Source: Spongiibacter taiwanensis (GTDB taxonomy: Bacteria > Pseudomonadota > Gammaproteobacteria > Pseudomonadales > Spongiibacteraceae). From it: 64,000 bases of DNA. Shown piece by piece: positions 16,701 through 25,378 of the stretch (position 1 is the first letter of the stretch; each line of letters starts with the position of its first letter). The notes below the pieces were generated by a model. It saw only the letters and a list, made by a program, of their open reading frames with translations. It searched no databases and had not been told where the DNA came from. The translations under genes were made by a program, and so were the position numbers. The stretch is from assembly GCF_023702635.1 (NCBI RefSeq), contig NZ_CP098455.1, positions 1,984,001-2,048,000 of the forward strand. Direction: 5' to 3'.

Positions 16701-17123
16701 TCAAACGCCACCCTGTTTGTCGAAGGTTTCCACGCCATCTGGTATATGAAACCAGTCCTGCTTTTCACTCACCCACAGGTGCACGGTCGGCTGTAGCACC
16801 CGGGTGTCTTCCAGGCTGGCGGCCTTGAGCTTGAGGGTGTCTGGCGCATCGGGATTATAGTGGTACATGCGGTTGCCGCAGCCGGGGCAAAACTTGGCGT
16901 AGTTTTTATTGCCGCTTTCAGCCAGACGCTGCCATTCGACTAGCTCGCCAACAAACTCCACATCGTCGGTATTCACCAGTGCGGTGATGCTAAAGGCACT
17001 GGTGGAGAGTTTTTGGCATTGCCGACAGTGGCAGGCAACCACTTTCAGAGGCGGTGCTTTCAGGGTGTAACTGACCTGGCCACACTGACAACTGCCTTTG
17101 AGGGGATAGCTGATTTCGCTCAC
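16701..17123 (-). CDS. GFA-family zinc protein (glutathione-dependent formaldehyde-activating-like)
   Basis: A 140-residue member of the GFA/CENP-V fold. Zinc-binding cysteines appear in order as GSCQCG, CHCRQCQK and CPGCGN. Family members are linked to glutathione adducts, but most, like this one, have no proven reaction. The start is GTG at 17123 with AAGGAG at ideal distance; the ATG two bases upstream hits a stop at once. It lies tail-to-tail with the integrase remnant and seems to be where the integron meets the core genome. Confidence 0.88.
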   Translation of the reverse strand: MSEISYPLKGSCQCGQVSYTLKAPPLKVVACHCRQCQKLSTSAFSITALVNTDDVEFVGELVEWQRLAESGNKNYAKFCPGCGNRMYHYNPDAPDTLKLKAASLEDTRVLQPTVHLWVSEKQDWFHIPDGVETFDKQGGV

Positions 17124-17202
17124 ATGATCTCCTTAATGAGGCTCTTCTCAGGTCTTGAGGCTTGTCGCTTCATTTAGGCAGCCCACGGCAGCCGTGTCAA
17201 AA

Positions 17203-18165
17203 TCAGCGCTGTTTTTTCTGCTCGTACATCAGCGCATCGCCAGCGGCCATTAACTGGTCGATGCTGTGATGTGCCTCGGCGTCAAAGCCTACTGCGCCCC
17301 AAGAGAAGGCGATTTCATAGCCCCGCTCAGGTTGGTGCTGCTGATTATGCTCGCACATGCGCTGCTCAAAACCCGCCATCAGTTCACGGGCGTGTTCCAT
17401 ACTCGCCCCCGGTAGCAGTACCACAAACTCGTCGCCACCCAGCCGTGCGAGCACATCGGTGCTGCGCAAACTTCGGCGCATGGTGGCGGCAAATGTCGAG
17501 AGAACACGGTCACCCTCGGCGTGCCCAAAGGTATCGTTAATACCTTTGAACTTGTTCAGGTCGAAATACACCAGCGTTGCCGGATCTTCGCGCAACCGGC
17601 AAACATCAATCATGTGTTGGCCCAGCATAAGAAAGCCGCGCCGGTTGGCCAGGGTGGTTAATTCGTCGACCGTCGCCATTTCAATGGCGGCCAATTCCCG
17701 CTCGACCATCAGGGTGAGGTCGCTGAGGATGCGGCTGTCTGCCTCGCTGAATTCCCGGGGTTGCCGGTCAATAATGCAGACCGTGCCGAGCTTGCGACCG
17801 TCCATTGCCCGCAGCGGGCACCCGGCATAAAAACGAATTCGGGGTTCGCCTTGCACCAAGGGGTTGTCAAAAAAGCGCTGATCCTCACGGGCATCAGAGA
17901 CCACGAACACCTCGTCACCCAGCACCGCATGACCACAAAAGGAAATATCCCGGGGTGTCTCGGAGGCATCCAGACCCTGGCAGGATTTGAACCACTGCCG
18001 TTGTTCGTCCACCAGACTTACCAGTGAGATCGGCACGCCAAACAAGCGCTGGGCGATGCGGGTCAGGCGATCAAATCGCTCCTCGGCAGGGGTGTCGAGC
18101 AGGTTCATTGCGCGCAGCGTTTTCAGACGTTGGGCTTCGTCGTGGGGGAGTGGAGGGGCAATCAC
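17203..18165 (-). CDS. GAF-GGDEF diguanylate cyclase
   Basis: About 320 residues. An N-terminal GAF-type sensor (from EERFDRLTRIAQRLFGVPISLVSLVD to the FCGHAV and CPLRA segments) is followed by a GGDEF domain. The signature is RLGGDEFVVLLPG, with DLNKFKGINDTFGHAEGD ahead of it, so both metal and substrate residues are intact and cyclic di-GMP synthesis is expected. No transmembrane segment, so it is cytosolic. I prefer the GTG at 18165; a TTG at 18216 would add 17 unlikely residues. The regulated process is unknown. Confidence 0.88.
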   Translation of the reverse strand: MIAPPLPHDEAQRLKTLRAMNLLDTPAEERFDRLTRIAQRLFGVPISLVSLVDEQRQWFKSCQGLDASETPRDISFCGHAVLGDEVFVVSDAREDQRFFDNPLVQGEPRIRFYAGCPLRAMDGRKLGTVCIIDRQPREFSEADSRILSDLTLMVERELAAIEMATVDELTTLANRRGFLMLGQHMIDVCRLREDPATLVYFDLNKFKGINDTFGHAEGDRVLSTFAATMRRSLRSTDVLARLGGDEFVVLLPGASMEHARELMAGFEQRMCEHNQQHQPERGYEIAFSWGAVGFDAEAHHSIDQLMAAGDALMYEQKKQR

Positions 18166-18360
18166 ATTATGCTCCGGTGCGGAATAAGCAGTGGAAATAG
18201 GACGGAAGGGCAGCAAAGACCGGCTACCAAAATCGCATTATTACCGCGCCAGCGCAGCCAATGGCAAGGGCCGCACACAGTAAAGCGAACTAGTTAGCAA
18301 TGATTTCGCCGCTACGTCACAAAGTGCTGGGTTTGCCACCACACCGGTGCGATGCAGACG

Positions 18361-19140
18361 CTAGCGCAAAAACGGAATTGCCGATTCTGTGTCGGCCTCC
18401 AGCTGCTGAGAATCGTCCTTCAAGCCGACCCCGGTCACCCCTTTGCTAAGGGCTTGCTGAATTAGATAGCAGCAGGTTTGGGCTGCCCGTTCGTAAGACA
18501 GCCCCTCGGGCCGGATATTGGAGATGCAATTGCGCTGGGCATCGCTGCAGCCCCGGCGGGGCCGATAGGTGAGGTACAACCCGAGGCTATCTGGCGAACT
18601 CAGGCCCGGGCGCTCGCCGACCAACAACAAGGTCATTTTCCCGTCGAGGGCCTCACCAATATCGTCGCCAATAGCCACCCGGCCCTGATGCACCAGCAGC
18701 GGCGGCGCCACAACAACCTTGGCCTCGGCCATTTCAGCCTGCCACGCCGCAAGAAAGGGCAGGGCATGCCGGTTAATCGCGGTGGCGGACAAACCGTCGG
18801 TCACTATCGGCACCACGTCTGCCGCTGCGGCATCAGCTTTGTGTTGTTCTGCCAGCTGCTGCCAGTCCGCTTCATTGAGCTGGCGCCCCAGGTCTGGCCG
18901 TTGCAGATATTCAGCCCGGGAGGGCGCTCGGCTGTGCAGAATCGATGCCGCGCCAAACAGATCTCTCAAGCCGCCAAGCAGCGCCGCCTCATCGAGCGAC
19001 TGGTGTACCGCATCCCGGGCCCGGGCATGATCCAGCTGAAAGGCCAGCGTTGCCGAGGTCGGCAGCGATGCCCCCGCCCGGCCCAGGGCAATGCGGGCGC
19101 GAGTGAACTGCCGCAAACCCTGCCAGGGATCATCCGTCAT
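18361..19140 (-). CDS. eutC: Ethanolamine ammonia-lyase small subunit
   Basis: A 259-residue light chain of the coenzyme-B12-dependent lyase that turns ethanolamine into acetaldehyde and ammonia. Family signatures include FQLDHARARDAVH near the start, the IVTDGLSATAIN region and ISNIRPEGLSY near the end. The ATG at 19140 is chosen for its strong GAGGAAGG site; the open frame back to 19179 reads into arginine-rich sequence. It follows eutB by about 40 bp. No microcompartment, reactivase (eutA) or regulator genes lie nearby, so this is the minimal, carboxysome-free arrangement. Confidence 0.93.
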   Translation of the reverse strand: MTDDPWQGLRQFTRARIALGRAGASLPTSATLAFQLDHARARDAVHQSLDEAALLGGLRDLFGAASILHSRAPSRAEYLQRPDLGRQLNEADWQQLAEQHKADAAAADVVPIVTDGLSATAINRHALPFLAAWQAEMAEAKVVVAPPLLVHQGRVAIGDDIGEALDGKMTLLLVGERPGLSSPDSLGLYLTYRPRRGCSDAQRNCISNIRPEGLSYERAAQTCCYLIQQALSKGVTGVGLKDDSQQLEADTESAIPFLR

Positions 19141-19179
19141 AAGCCTTCCTCGTGGCCGACGCCTTTGCGCAAAGCTCAA

Positions 19180-20589
19180 TCATGATTGCTCATCTCCCGA
19201 CCGCCCAACCAAGCGCAGGGCGTCGGCAAAGCGCGGCGGCAATTGCCCCCCGGCAGCGAGCCGGTGGGGCTCAGCAAATATGCCGGTCTCCAGCAACCAC
19301 TGCTCAAATTCCGGCGCTGGACGAAGATTCAGCAGCTGGCGGATATACAACGCATCGTGGAAAGAGGTGGCCTGATAGTTGAGCATGATGTCATCACTGC
19401 CGGGAATACCCATGATGAAGTTACCTCCGGCCGCCGCAAACTGGGTGAGCAGCATATCCATATCATCCTGATCCGCTTCGGCATGATTGGTGTAGCAGAT
19501 ATCACAGCCCATCGGCAGGCCCAGCAACTTACCGCAAAAATGATCTTCCAGCCCTGCGCGCAGAATCTGTTTGCCATCAAAGAGGTACTCGGGGCCGATA
19601 AAGCCCACCACGGTATTCACCAGCAGCGGTGAAAATGCCCGCGCCACCGCATAAGCCCGAGCCTCCATAGTTTGCTGATCGACACCGTGGTGGGCATTGG
19701 CCGACAACGCGCTGCCCTGGCCGGTTTCAAAGTACATTACGTTATCACCGAGGCTGCCCCGCTGCAGCGACAGCGCCCCGGCGCGAGCCTCGGCCAGCAG
19801 TGCCAGATCGATACCAAAGCTGCGGTTTGCCGCCTCGCTGCCGGCGATGGACTGAAACACCAGGTCCACCGGCGCACCCCGATCCATTGCTTCCAGCGTG
19901 CTGCTGACATGGGTGAGCACACAGCTCTGGGTGGGAATTTCAAAGCGCTGAATCAGTTCATCTAACATCGATAGCAAGCGGCAAACGGTTTGCAGGTTGT
20001 CGCTGGCCGGGTTGATGCCAATCACCGCATCGCCACTGCCATACAGCAGGCCGTCGACAATACTGGCAGCAATGCCCGCGGCATCATCGGTGGGGTGGTT
20101 GGGCTGCAGGCGGGTGGCAAACCGGCCTTTCAAGCCCAGAGTATTGCGGAATCGAGTCACCACCTCGCACTTGCTGGCCACCAGAATCAGATCCTGAACC
20201 CGCATCAGCTTGCTGACGGCGGCCACCATTTCCGGGGTCAGCCCCGGTGCCAGCGCCGCCAACATCGGTCCGTCCACCTTCATATCCAACAACCAGTCGC
20301 GAAACCCACCTACGGTTAAATGACTGACCGGCGCAAAGGCAGCAGGGCAGTGAGAATCGAAAATCAGCCGGGTGACTTCGTCCGTCTCGTAGGGCACCAG
20401 TGGCTGTTGCAGGAAGGTGGTGAGCGGCAAATCCGCCAGGGCAATCTGGGCCGCCACCCGCTCTTCATTGGAACGGGCGGCGATTCCCGCCAGTACATCG
20501 CCACTGCGCAGCGGGGTCGCCTTGGCCATCAAATCGGCCAGGTTATGGAAACGGTACTGACTATCGCCGAGACGGCAGGTGTAGGACAT
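19180..20589 (-). CDS. eutB: Ethanolamine ammonia-lyase large subunit
   Basis: A 469-residue catalytic subunit, slightly longer than the usual 450-465. It contains the conserved LQPNHPTDDAAGIAASI, INPASDN, VFQSIAGSEAANRSFG, GQGSALSANAHHGVDQQ and CDICYTNHAEADQDD segments that build the substrate and cobalamin sites. The start is the ATG at 20589, before SYTCRLGDSQYRF; the upstream extension does not look like protein. It forms an operon with eutC. The released ammonia and acetaldehyde would feed nitrogen and carbon metabolism. Confidence 0.94.
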   Translation of the reverse strand: MSYTCRLGDSQYRFHNLADLMAKATPLRSGDVLAGIAARSNEERVAAQIALADLPLTTFLQQPLVPYETDEVTRLIFDSHCPAAFAPVSHLTVGGFRDWLLDMKVDGPMLAALAPGLTPEMVAAVSKLMRVQDLILVASKCEVVTRFRNTLGLKGRFATRLQPNHPTDDAAGIAASIVDGLLYGSGDAVIGINPASDNLQTVCRLLSMLDELIQRFEIPTQSCVLTHVSSTLEAMDRGAPVDLVFQSIAGSEAANRSFGIDLALLAEARAGALSLQRGSLGDNVMYFETGQGSALSANAHHGVDQQTMEARAYAVARAFSPLLVNTVVGFIGPEYLFDGKQILRAGLEDHFCGKLLGLPMGCDICYTNHAEADQDDMDMLLTQFAAAGGNFIMGIPGSDDIMLNYQATSFHDALYIRQLLNLRPAPEFEQWLLETGIFAEPHRLAAGGQLPPRFADALRLVGRSGDEQS

Positions 20590-20708
20590 GGCAGGGCCGG
20601 TCGCCTGAGGTCGGTTTACAGCCTTTGAAATTAACCCGGCTTTGGCGGTGGAGTAAAGCAACGCCGAGGGCCAAGGGCCAAGCGCCAAGGGTTTGCGCGG
20701 CTAGTTCG

Positions 20709-21542
20709 TTACAACAACCCCAGCAGGGACAAGCTGGCCCGGGCGAGGGCCTCGCGCTGCGCCGCTTGGTCTGGCGACTGAATATCCATATTCATGCCAA
20801 AGGCATAGACCTTGCCGTCTTTCTCCACCCAGCCAACCCACCAGCCCACTCCCGGGCCGGGCGCATTCTCCCAGCCGGACTTGGCAAACAGGGCTACCCC
20901 AGGCGGGGCAGGTTGGGCGATGATCTCACGCACATCGGCTTGGGACGACGGGCGGTAAGGCAGGCGCTGCTGGGCTAGCGCCGTCAGAAAGCGCAGCTGC
21001 TCCAACAGGCTGATTTGCAGGGGGCCGTCCAACCAAAAGCGGTCGACTTCGCTGCCGATATCGGCGTTGCCATAACCCAGCCGATTGAGTTCGCGCTGCA
21101 TGACCTCCGGCCCGATCCGGCGCGCGAGTTGCTGATAGATAGCGGCGTTAGATACGGCAATTGCCTGACGCAGACTCATATCCTGCTCCCAGCCGGGAAA
21201 GGGTTGGGGAGAGCGATCCCAGGGCAATACCTCGTCCACGCTGGTCACCGCCTGCGCATGAAGACCGATCAGGGTATGGGCGACTTTGAATGATGACGCT
21301 GGCACAAAGCGCTGTTTGACCCGACGATGATCGAAGCCGACCAGGCGCTTCTCCTGTGGGTCCAGCATGGCAAAGGTGCCGGTCACCCCGGCCTTGTCGA
21401 ATAGCGCGGCAATGGCCGCTGACTCCTGCCATTGCAGCACAAAACACTGCTCGCTCACCCCGGTATCGCCAGAGTGAAGCTCGGCCCAAGCCTGTGGCAC
21501 CCAAAGCAGCATGCCCAACATCACAAGCCGTATTGATGGCAT
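20709..21542 (-). CDS. Class D (OXA-type) beta-lactamase
   Basis: A 277-residue periplasmic serine beta-lactamase. A signal peptide (ends QAWA) precedes the mature domain. The active-site SxxK is SSFK in VPASSFKVAH, YGN is present in LGYGNADIG, and the KTG box is KSG followed by WWVGWVE. The second motif, normally SxV, reads SNA, so the valine is changed. The start at 21542 has GGGGAG nine bases upstream. No mobile element, attC or promoter insertion touches the gene, so it appears to be an intrinsic chromosomal enzyme. Spectrum cannot be read from the sequence. Confidence 0.88.
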   Translation of the reverse strand: MPSIRLVMLGMLLWVPQAWAELHSGDTGVSEQCFVLQWQESAAIAALFDKAGVTGTFAMLDPQEKRLVGFDHRRVKQRFVPASSFKVAHTLIGLHAQAVTSVDEVLPWDRSPQPFPGWEQDMSLRQAIAVSNAAIYQQLARRIGPEVMQRELNRLGYGNADIGSEVDRFWLDGPLQISLLEQLRFLTALAQQRLPYRPSSQADVREIIAQPAPPGVALFAKSGWENAPGPGVGWWVGWVEKDGKVYAFGMNMDIQSPDQAAQREALARASLSLLGLL

Positions 21543-21818
21543 TCTGATCATGCTCCCCGGCAATTGCATTGGCGCCCTTTATGACACAGCGGCCCTGCGG
21601 GCTGCGCGACCCGCTTCAAATATTTGTCATGTTTTTGCGTTGCGCCATCCTGAAAATGTAGTGATACTTCAACAATTTGACGCATCGGGCTGGCGCCGAG
21701 CCACCGATGTATTACACTCACAATCCACGGTATACGGCACAGAGCCAACCGCAGTCGCAAAGCAGGCCCACGCGCTTTTACTTTGCCATCAGGGATTGTC
21801 GACAAAAGGAATTTGTCC

Positions 21819-22286
21819 ATGAAACGACCTTTGCTAACGGCACTATTGTTGATCCTGAGCGCCTGCTCGGTCTACGACCCTGTGCCCGAGGGCTATCAAG
21901 GCCCCACCGCCACCATTCAAGATTCTTACAGCAACAAGAAGCCGACCAGCGCCCATTACTTTCTCCTTGAGCGCATCGATGGCAAGGGCATTGCCAGTAG
22001 CTGGATGGCCAGCAAAGCCGCCAACCTCGGCCACCCCCACGACTTTACGCCCAACATGCTATCGCGTCAGGTACTGCCCAGTAAGCAGACCTTCACCCTG
22101 GTGGGGCTGATCTTTTTCCCCTCGGAGGTCGAGGGCCGCTTTGCCGATGAGCGCACGGTCCAGAAGACCATCACCTTTACCCCCAAGCCCGGCGAGGCCT
22201 ACACCGTAAGAGGCCACATCGACACCCGCCGCTCCGATGTCTGGCTGGAAGACTCCCAGGGTAACCGGGTGAGCCCGAACCCTTAA
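21819..22286 (+). CDS. Lipoprotein of unknown function
   Basis: A 155-residue protein with a short lipoprotein signal (LLLILSAC; lipid attachment to the Cys of the LSAC box). The mature part is beta-rich and contains HDFTPNMLSRQVLP and YTVRGHIDTRRSDVWLED. AAGGA precedes the ATG at 21819. It overlaps the end of the opposing alkB-like gene by four bases. No family recognised with confidence. Confidence 0.72.
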   Translation: MKRPLLTALLLILSACSVYDPVPEGYQGPTATIQDSYSNKKPTSAHYFLLERIDGKGIASSWMASKAANLGHPHDFTPNMLSRQVLPSKQTFTLVGLIFFPSEVEGRFADERTVQKTITFTPKPGEAYTVRGHIDTRRSDVWLEDSQGNRVSPNP

Positions 22287-22894
22287 TCGGTGGTATTGAT
22301 CGTGCGGAAGGTCAAATTCACCCGGGGCTCGTGAACCTTTTTGGTGGGCGGCAGGCGGTGCAGCCAATGGCGCTGGGTCGCCCCCTTCATCACCAACAAG
22401 CTGCCGTGCTGCAGCTGCACCGCGACCACTTCTTTGCTGACTTTGTGCTTGAAGCAAAACTTGCGGCAGGCACCCAAACTCAGGGACGCAATCGCGCCAT
22501 CCCGCTTAAGATCAATCTCGGCATCACTGTGCCAGGCCATGCCCTCGGAGCCGTCGTGGTAGAGGTTTAGCAGGCAGGAGTTGTAAGTCTCGCCGGTCTC
22601 CCGCTCCACCAATGACTTCAGCGCCCGCAATTGGTCGGTCCAGGGCAGGGCCTGTTTGCTGGTGTTGGAGTAGGTGTACTGAAAGGGCCGGTCGCCATAC
22701 CAGGCCACCTTGCGCCGGGTGACAATCCGCTTGCCAAAGATCACCGCCTCGTCGCAGCGCCATTCGATGTCGGCCAGCAGCTGAGCCAGATGCGCATCAG
22801 CCTCCGGGGCAGACAGCACCACCTCGTGGTAGAAAACGTCACCGTCACAGGGGAGCAGGCTGATCGCATCGTCTAATGAGTCGAACAAATCCAT
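22283..22894 (-). CDS. alkB: AlkB-like 2-oxoglutarate/Fe(II) dioxygenase
   Basis: About 203 residues. It is of the short AlkB homolog type that oxidatively removes methyl groups from 1-methyladenine and 3-methylcytosine. The iron ligands are the HxD of WHSDAE and the later His in QRHWLHRL. The 2-oxoglutarate arginine lies in PRVNLTFR, and the substrate-side NLYHDG is present. It is the last gene of the alkylation-repair operon; its ATG at 22894 lies inside the end of the Ada-zinc-domain gene (22-bp overlap). The context makes a DNA or RNA repair role very likely. Confidence 0.92.
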   Translation of the reverse strand: MDLFDSLDDAISLLPCDGDVFYHEVVLSAPEADAHLAQLLADIEWRCDEAVIFGKRIVTRRKVAWYGDRPFQYTYSNTSKQALPWTDQLRALKSLVERETGETYNSCLLNLYHDGSEGMAWHSDAEIDLKRDGAIASLSLGACRKFCFKHKVSKEVVAVQLQHGSLLVMKGATQRHWLHRLPPTKKVHEPRVNLTFRTINTTD

Positions 22895-23118
22895 CGCTGA
22901 TAGTCCTGCCTTAAGCAGTTGCCACAAGGCCGAAAGCCCGCCGCCCGAGCCTCGGCCGCATTCCGAAAGAACACCCGGTTAGCGCGCTTCATGCGCTGGC
23001 CCGAGGCGCACGCCAGGCTGCCGTATATTTTCAAGCGGGCATTGCCCGCCAGGCAAACTTGCCGCCGGCGGATCAATCCTCGCAGGGCCCGACCGCTGAC
23101 CGCCGTGTGCGCTAGCAT
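22873..23118 (-). CDS. Stand-alone Ada metal-binding domain protein
   Basis: An 81-residue protein that matches the N-terminal zinc domain of Ada, especially in RVFFRNAAEARAAGFRPCGNC. Cysteines are present in QVCLAGN, SLACASG and CGNC. By eye, the residue aligned with the methyl-accepting Cys38 of E. coli Ada is Gly (KIYGSLAC versus GIFCRPSC), while an extra Cys occurs upstream. It may thus bind zinc and DNA without the classical methyl-transfer chemistry, or use the other Cys. It lies between the 2OG oxygenase and AlkB genes and overlaps the latter. Confidence 0.82.
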   Translation of the reverse strand: MLAHTAVSGRALRGLIRRRQVCLAGNARLKIYGSLACASGQRMKRANRVFFRNAAEARAAGFRPCGNCLRQDYQRWICSTH

Positions 23119-23127
23119 CGGCGAGGC

Positions 23128-23820
23128 TCAACTGAGGGCATCGTGAAAGATCACCCCCAGGGTGTGGCGATGCCCCCAGTGCACCTCACTCACCCCGTGC
23201 TTCATTGGGCTTCGAGAAAACCCGCGCGCAGTTTTCACCGGCCGAAAGCGAGTGGCGAAAATCAGCATGTCACCCAAGCCAAGGTTGAACACCCGGGCCG
23301 CCGATTGGGCTCTAGGGGTTTGCTGGGTGAGCACAAACTCACCGCCACCAAAATCAGTACGTGGGTTGTTGAGCATAAAGACCACCTGCAGCGGAAAATA
23401 CACTTCACCGTAAATATCCTGGTGCAGGGTATTAAATCCGCCTTGCCCGTATTTCAAAATCAGTGGGGTGGCCTTGCACTGCCCCTGGGCCCGGCACTGG
23501 GCCAACAGTGCGTCCAGTGAGGGGGGAAATTCCCGGGCAATGTTGAGCTGTTGCATCCAGCGATTGGCCACCGGCACCAGATGGGGGTAAACCGCTTGCC
23601 GCAGGTTTTCCACCACGTTGGGCAGGGGATAGTCAAAATAGCGATACTCACCCAGACCATAGCGATGGCGCGCCATCACCACCGTTTTGCGATAGCCGGA
23701 GTCGGTGTAACCCGCAATCAACTGCTGGCAAATATCGGGTGGCAGCACCCCCGACACCTGGGCGAAGCCCTTGGCATCCAGAGCCGCACCCACCTCAGAC
23801 CAATCAATGTTGGAAAGCAT
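23128..23820 (-). CDS. 2OG-Fe(II) oxygenase of the alkylation-repair operon
   Basis: About 230 residues. Iron ligands are HxD in NTLHQDIYG and a distal His within the KHGVSEVHWGHRHTLGV region; the latter also holds the 2OG-binding arginine. It is distinct from AlkB and is commonly annotated only as '2OG-Fe(II) oxygenase'. It lies a few bases behind the AraC-Ogt gene, so it should be induced together with it. Substrate unknown; its fixed place suggests repair of alkylated nucleic acid or protein. An ATG at 23820 or a GTG at 23826 may start it. Confidence 0.85.
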   Translation of the reverse strand: MLSNIDWSEVGAALDAKGFAQVSGVLPPDICQQLIAGYTDSGYRKTVVMARHRYGLGEYRYFDYPLPNVVENLRQAVYPHLVPVANRWMQQLNIAREFPPSLDALLAQCRAQGQCKATPLILKYGQGGFNTLHQDIYGEVYFPLQVVFMLNNPRTDFGGGEFVLTQQTPRAQSAARVFNLGLGDMLIFATRFRPVKTARGFSRSPMKHGVSEVHWGHRHTLGVIFHDALS

Positions 23821-23832
23821 TGTCACCCGACA

Positions 23833-24771
23833 TTACTCCCCGCCAGCCTCGGCAGCACGGCCGTGCAATCGCGCCGCCTCCCACGCGATCAGGGCAGATT
23901 TTCGGGTGGGGCCCCAACGATAGCCGCCCAGCTTGCCGCTGGCCTGAATCACCCGATGGCAGGGAATTAAAAAGGCGACCGGATTGCTGCCAATGGCGGT
24001 ACCCACCGCCCGGGATGCCTTGGGCTGACCCAATGCGTGGGCAAGGTGGCCATAGCTTCGCAATTGGCCTTCGGGAATTCGCAGCAAGCTCTCCCAGACT
24101 TTTAACTGAAAGGGGGTGCCCTGCAGATGCAGTTTTATTGTGCTGAGCGGGACAGGCTGCGTACCGCCGGTTTCGCCAGCGGGACGAAAGATAGTCAGGG
24201 CCGCCCGCTGATGCGCGTCTTGACCCGCCACATAGCTCGCTTTGGGAAAACGGTGCTGCAATTCGGCCAGCGCCTTTGTCGTCTCGTCCTCAAAGGCCAG
24301 ATGGCAAACCCCTTTATCAGTAGACGCCACCAACACCTGGCCAAAGGGGCTATCGGCAACACTATGGCGGATGGTGAGGCCCTCGCCGCCCTGGCGATAT
24401 TCCCCGGGGGTCATGCCTTCGATCTTCACAAACAGATCGTGCAATCGGCCACTACCCGACAGGCCCGCCGAATGGGCGGTTTCCATCAGTGATCGGGGCT
24501 CCTGCAATAAGCCCTTGGCGTAATTCAGGCTTAAATACTGGATAAATTTCTTCGGACTCACCCCGGCCCACTCGGTGAACAGGCGCTGAAAATGAAAGGG
24601 GCTCAAGTGCACTGCCGCGGCCACCTCATCGAGGGAGGGCTGACGGGTAAAGTGGTGCTGCAGGAAGTCGATGGCCAGGGCGATGCGTTGATAGTTAGTC
24701 TGTCCGTGACCAGCCCGTGCAGACAACGTCGACAGCGGGATTGTGCTCTGCGGAGTGCTTGCCTTGCTCAT
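23833..24771 (-). CDS. AraC-type regulator fused to methylated-DNA-protein-cysteine methyltransferase (Ada-like)
   Basis: A 312-residue fusion. Residues about 25-125 form an AraC helix-turn-helix domain (LDEVAAAVHLSPFHFQRLF). Residues about 135-300 form an O6-methylguanine methyltransferase with the acceptor in PCHRV (Cys271). It corresponds to E. coli Ada without its N-terminal zinc domain, which here is a separate gene two positions downstream. It probably repairs O6-methylguanine and controls its own operon. I saw only a weak Ada-box-like AAAGGCGCG upstream. First gene of the four-gene operon. Confidence 0.92.
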   Translation of the reverse strand: MSKASTPQSTIPLSTLSARAGHGQTNYQRIALAIDFLQHHFTRQPSLDEVAAAVHLSPFHFQRLFTEWAGVSPKKFIQYLSLNYAKGLLQEPRSLMETAHSAGLSGSGRLHDLFVKIEGMTPGEYRQGGEGLTIRHSVADSPFGQVLVASTDKGVCHLAFEDETTKALAELQHRFPKASYVAGQDAHQRAALTIFRPAGETGGTQPVPLSTIKLHLQGTPFQLKVWESLLRIPEGQLRSYGHLAHALGQPKASRAVGTAIGSNPVAFLIPCHRVIQASGKLGGYRWGPTRKSALIAWEAARLHGRAAEAGGE

Positions 24772-24877
24772 TATGGTCGCGCCTTTCGCTGAACCCTAAG
24801 GGAGTAGATGGCACTTTAGCGATCACAGCCAACACGATCGACCCGATTCTTGCGCACCTTGCTGCTATTTGCCCCGC

Positions 24878-25210
24878 TCAGCCCTGCAATTCGCGAATTG
24901 GTCGCACTTCGATGGTACCAATACGGGCAGGCGGAATTTTGGCGGCCTTATCCAGCGCCTCATTGAGGTCCCGGGCTTCGAGCAGGTAAAAGCCCGCCAG
25001 CTGCTCCTTGGTCTCGGCAAAGGGGCCATCGGTCACGCTGACCTTACCATTGCGCACCCGCAGACTGGTCGCCGTGGCCACCGGCTGCAAGGCCTGCCCC
25101 GCCACAAAATGGCCGCTGTCCATCAACCCGGACACACAGGCCATGCACTCCCGATCATCCATGGTGGCCATCAACGACTCCTCGCCGTAAACCAGACACA
25201 GGTATTTCAT
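24878..25210 (-). CDS. YCII/DGPF-domain protein
   Basis: A 110-residue cytoplasmic protein beginning MKYLCLVYGEE and containing VTDGPFAETKEQLAGFYLLEA, the DGPF signature. Such proteins are the standard partners of ECF42 sigma factors, and one is encoded upstream here. Their enzymatic role is unproven; a YciI-like catalytic fold is assumed. GGAGAG precedes the ATG at 25210. It lies 168 bp from the sigma-factor gene on the same strand. Confidence 0.88.
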   Translation of the reverse strand: MKYLCLVYGEESLMATMDDRECMACVSGLMDSGHFVAGQALQPVATATSLRVRNGKVSVTDGPFAETKEQLAGFYLLEARDLNEALDKAAKIPPARIGTIEVRPIRELQG

Positions 25211-25378
25211 TTGTGACTCTCCATTTTTAAATGCAGCCATTTCTAAATACAGCGATTTCTAAATTCGGCCGTTTCTCATTTTGGCCACTGCTCAATTTGG
25301 CCATGGGGATGACACCGGTGAGTGTCCCTTTCACCTCTAGTCGAATGTCAACGCGGCAATTCGACAGTCCGGCAGAAA

